Assembly (NCBI GenBank): GCA_002316225.1
Contig: DCDC01000139.1
Location: 1-5,547, forward strand
Length of the DNA stretch: 5,547 nucleotides
Source of the DNA: Firmicutes bacterium UBA1065
Lineage (GTDB): Bacteria; Bacillota; Clostridia; Tissierellales; Sedimentibacteraceae
Reading direction: 5' to 3'
The translations under genes were made by a program, and so were the position numbers. A model generated the notes under the pieces. That model saw nothing but the letters and a program-made list of their open reading frames with translations, ran no database searches and had not been told where the DNA came from. Positions within the stretch are counted from its first letter, which is position 1; every line of letters starts with the position of its first letter. Shown here piece by piece: positions 5,407 through 5,547 of this stretch.

Positions 5407-5469
5407 TGTCATCCTGAGCGAAGCGAAGGATCTTATGGGATTCTTCGGGCTAAAGCCCTCAGAATGACA
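5407..5469 (+). repeat. Dispersed 63-bp cloverleaf repeat, best-preserved copy
   Basis: This is the reference copy for the family. It is made of the outer stem TGTCATCCTGA (5407-5417), the GCGAAGC mini-hairpin (5418-5424), GAAGGATC (5425-5432), loop TTATGG (5433-5438), GATTCTTC (5439-5446), the GGGCTAAAGCCC hairpin (5447-5458) and the closing stem TCAGAATGACA (5459-5469). These lengths (11+7+8+6+8+12+11) add up to exactly 63 with no unassigned base. The outer stem has one C-A mismatch and the central arm one G-T pair. When translated, the unit gives the peptide CHPERSEGS, which from general knowledge appears in many spuriously predicted small proteins across bacteria. Confidence 0.92.
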
Positions 5470-5474
5470 CTGTC

Positions 5475-5532
5475 TGTCATCCTGAGCGAAGCGAAGGATC
5501 TCATGGGATTCTTCACTGCGTTCAGAATGACG
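5475..5532 (+). repeat. 58-bp variant of the cloverleaf repeat with a different third arm
   Basis: This copy is identical to the one at 5407-5469 through the outer stem, mini-hairpin and both halves of the central arm. The 12-nt GGGCTAAAGCCC hairpin is replaced by 7-nt ACTGCGT (5515-5521), itself a minimal hairpin of AC/GT around TGC. The closing stem is TCAGAATGACG, whose last base gives a G-T pair with the first T. It follows the previous copy after 5 bp. The 15 bp after it (5533-5547) show nothing recognisable. Confidence 0.88.
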
Positions 5533-5547
5533 ATTAACAACTAATTT

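Noticed and set aside
5373..5532. Possible CRISPR array from the tandem repeats
   Set aside because: The units have unequal lengths (30, 63 and 58 bp) and gaps of only 4-5 bp, not constant repeats with 30-40 bp unique spacers, and no cas genes are present.
5350..5544. A 64-codon plus-strand reading frame starting at 5350 with the peptide CHPERSEGS
   Set aside because: It is almost wholly made of tandem copies of the dispersed repeat, has no Shine-Dalgarno sequence, and its repeated peptide comes from the repeat DNA rather than from a protein family.

Overview
The window holds one complete five-gene ABC importer operon, all on the minus strand. It runs from a lipoprotein binding-protein gene (start near 5173) to a second ATPase gene (stop at 130). 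In transcription order the genes are: family-5 solute-binding lipoprotein (5173-3668), OppB/DppB-type permease (3647-2691), OppC/DppC-type permease (2691-1870), DppD/OppD-type ATPase with a four-cysteine tail (1877-933), and a short DppF/NikE-type ATPase (927-130). Gaps or overlaps between genes are 20 nt or less, and two junctions overlap, so the genes are almost certainly co-transcribed. This family imports di- and oligopeptides, nickel chelates, glutathione and similar ligands; the sequence alone does not settle the ligand.

The organism looks like a low- to moderate-GC Gram-positive anaerobe, probably Clostridia-like (inference). The support is a lipoprotein rather than a free periplasmic binding protein, strong purine-rich Shine-Dalgarno sequences before every gene, A/T-rich intergenic DNA and consensus-like sigma-A promoter elements.

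Upstream of the operon (5174-5372) is a leader of about 200 bp. It has a TTGACA promoter candidate, a 68-nt two-level imperfect hairpin, a 7-bp inverted repeat that reaches into the first Shine-Dalgarno sequence, and two near-identical 21-bp direct repeats exactly 150 bp apart. No known riboswitch or T-box was recognised.

Both ends of the window (1-108 and 5373-5532) carry clusters of a short dispersed repeat, all in the same orientation, which bracket the operon. The full-length unit is 63 bp. It can be divided, with no base left over at the junction, into an 11-bp outer stem and three hairpin arms, which makes a cloverleaf or four-way junction. A 58-bp variant replaces one hairpin arm with another self-complementary one. 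This repeat is the least ordinary element in the window. The transporter itself is a conventional family member and appears functionally intact.
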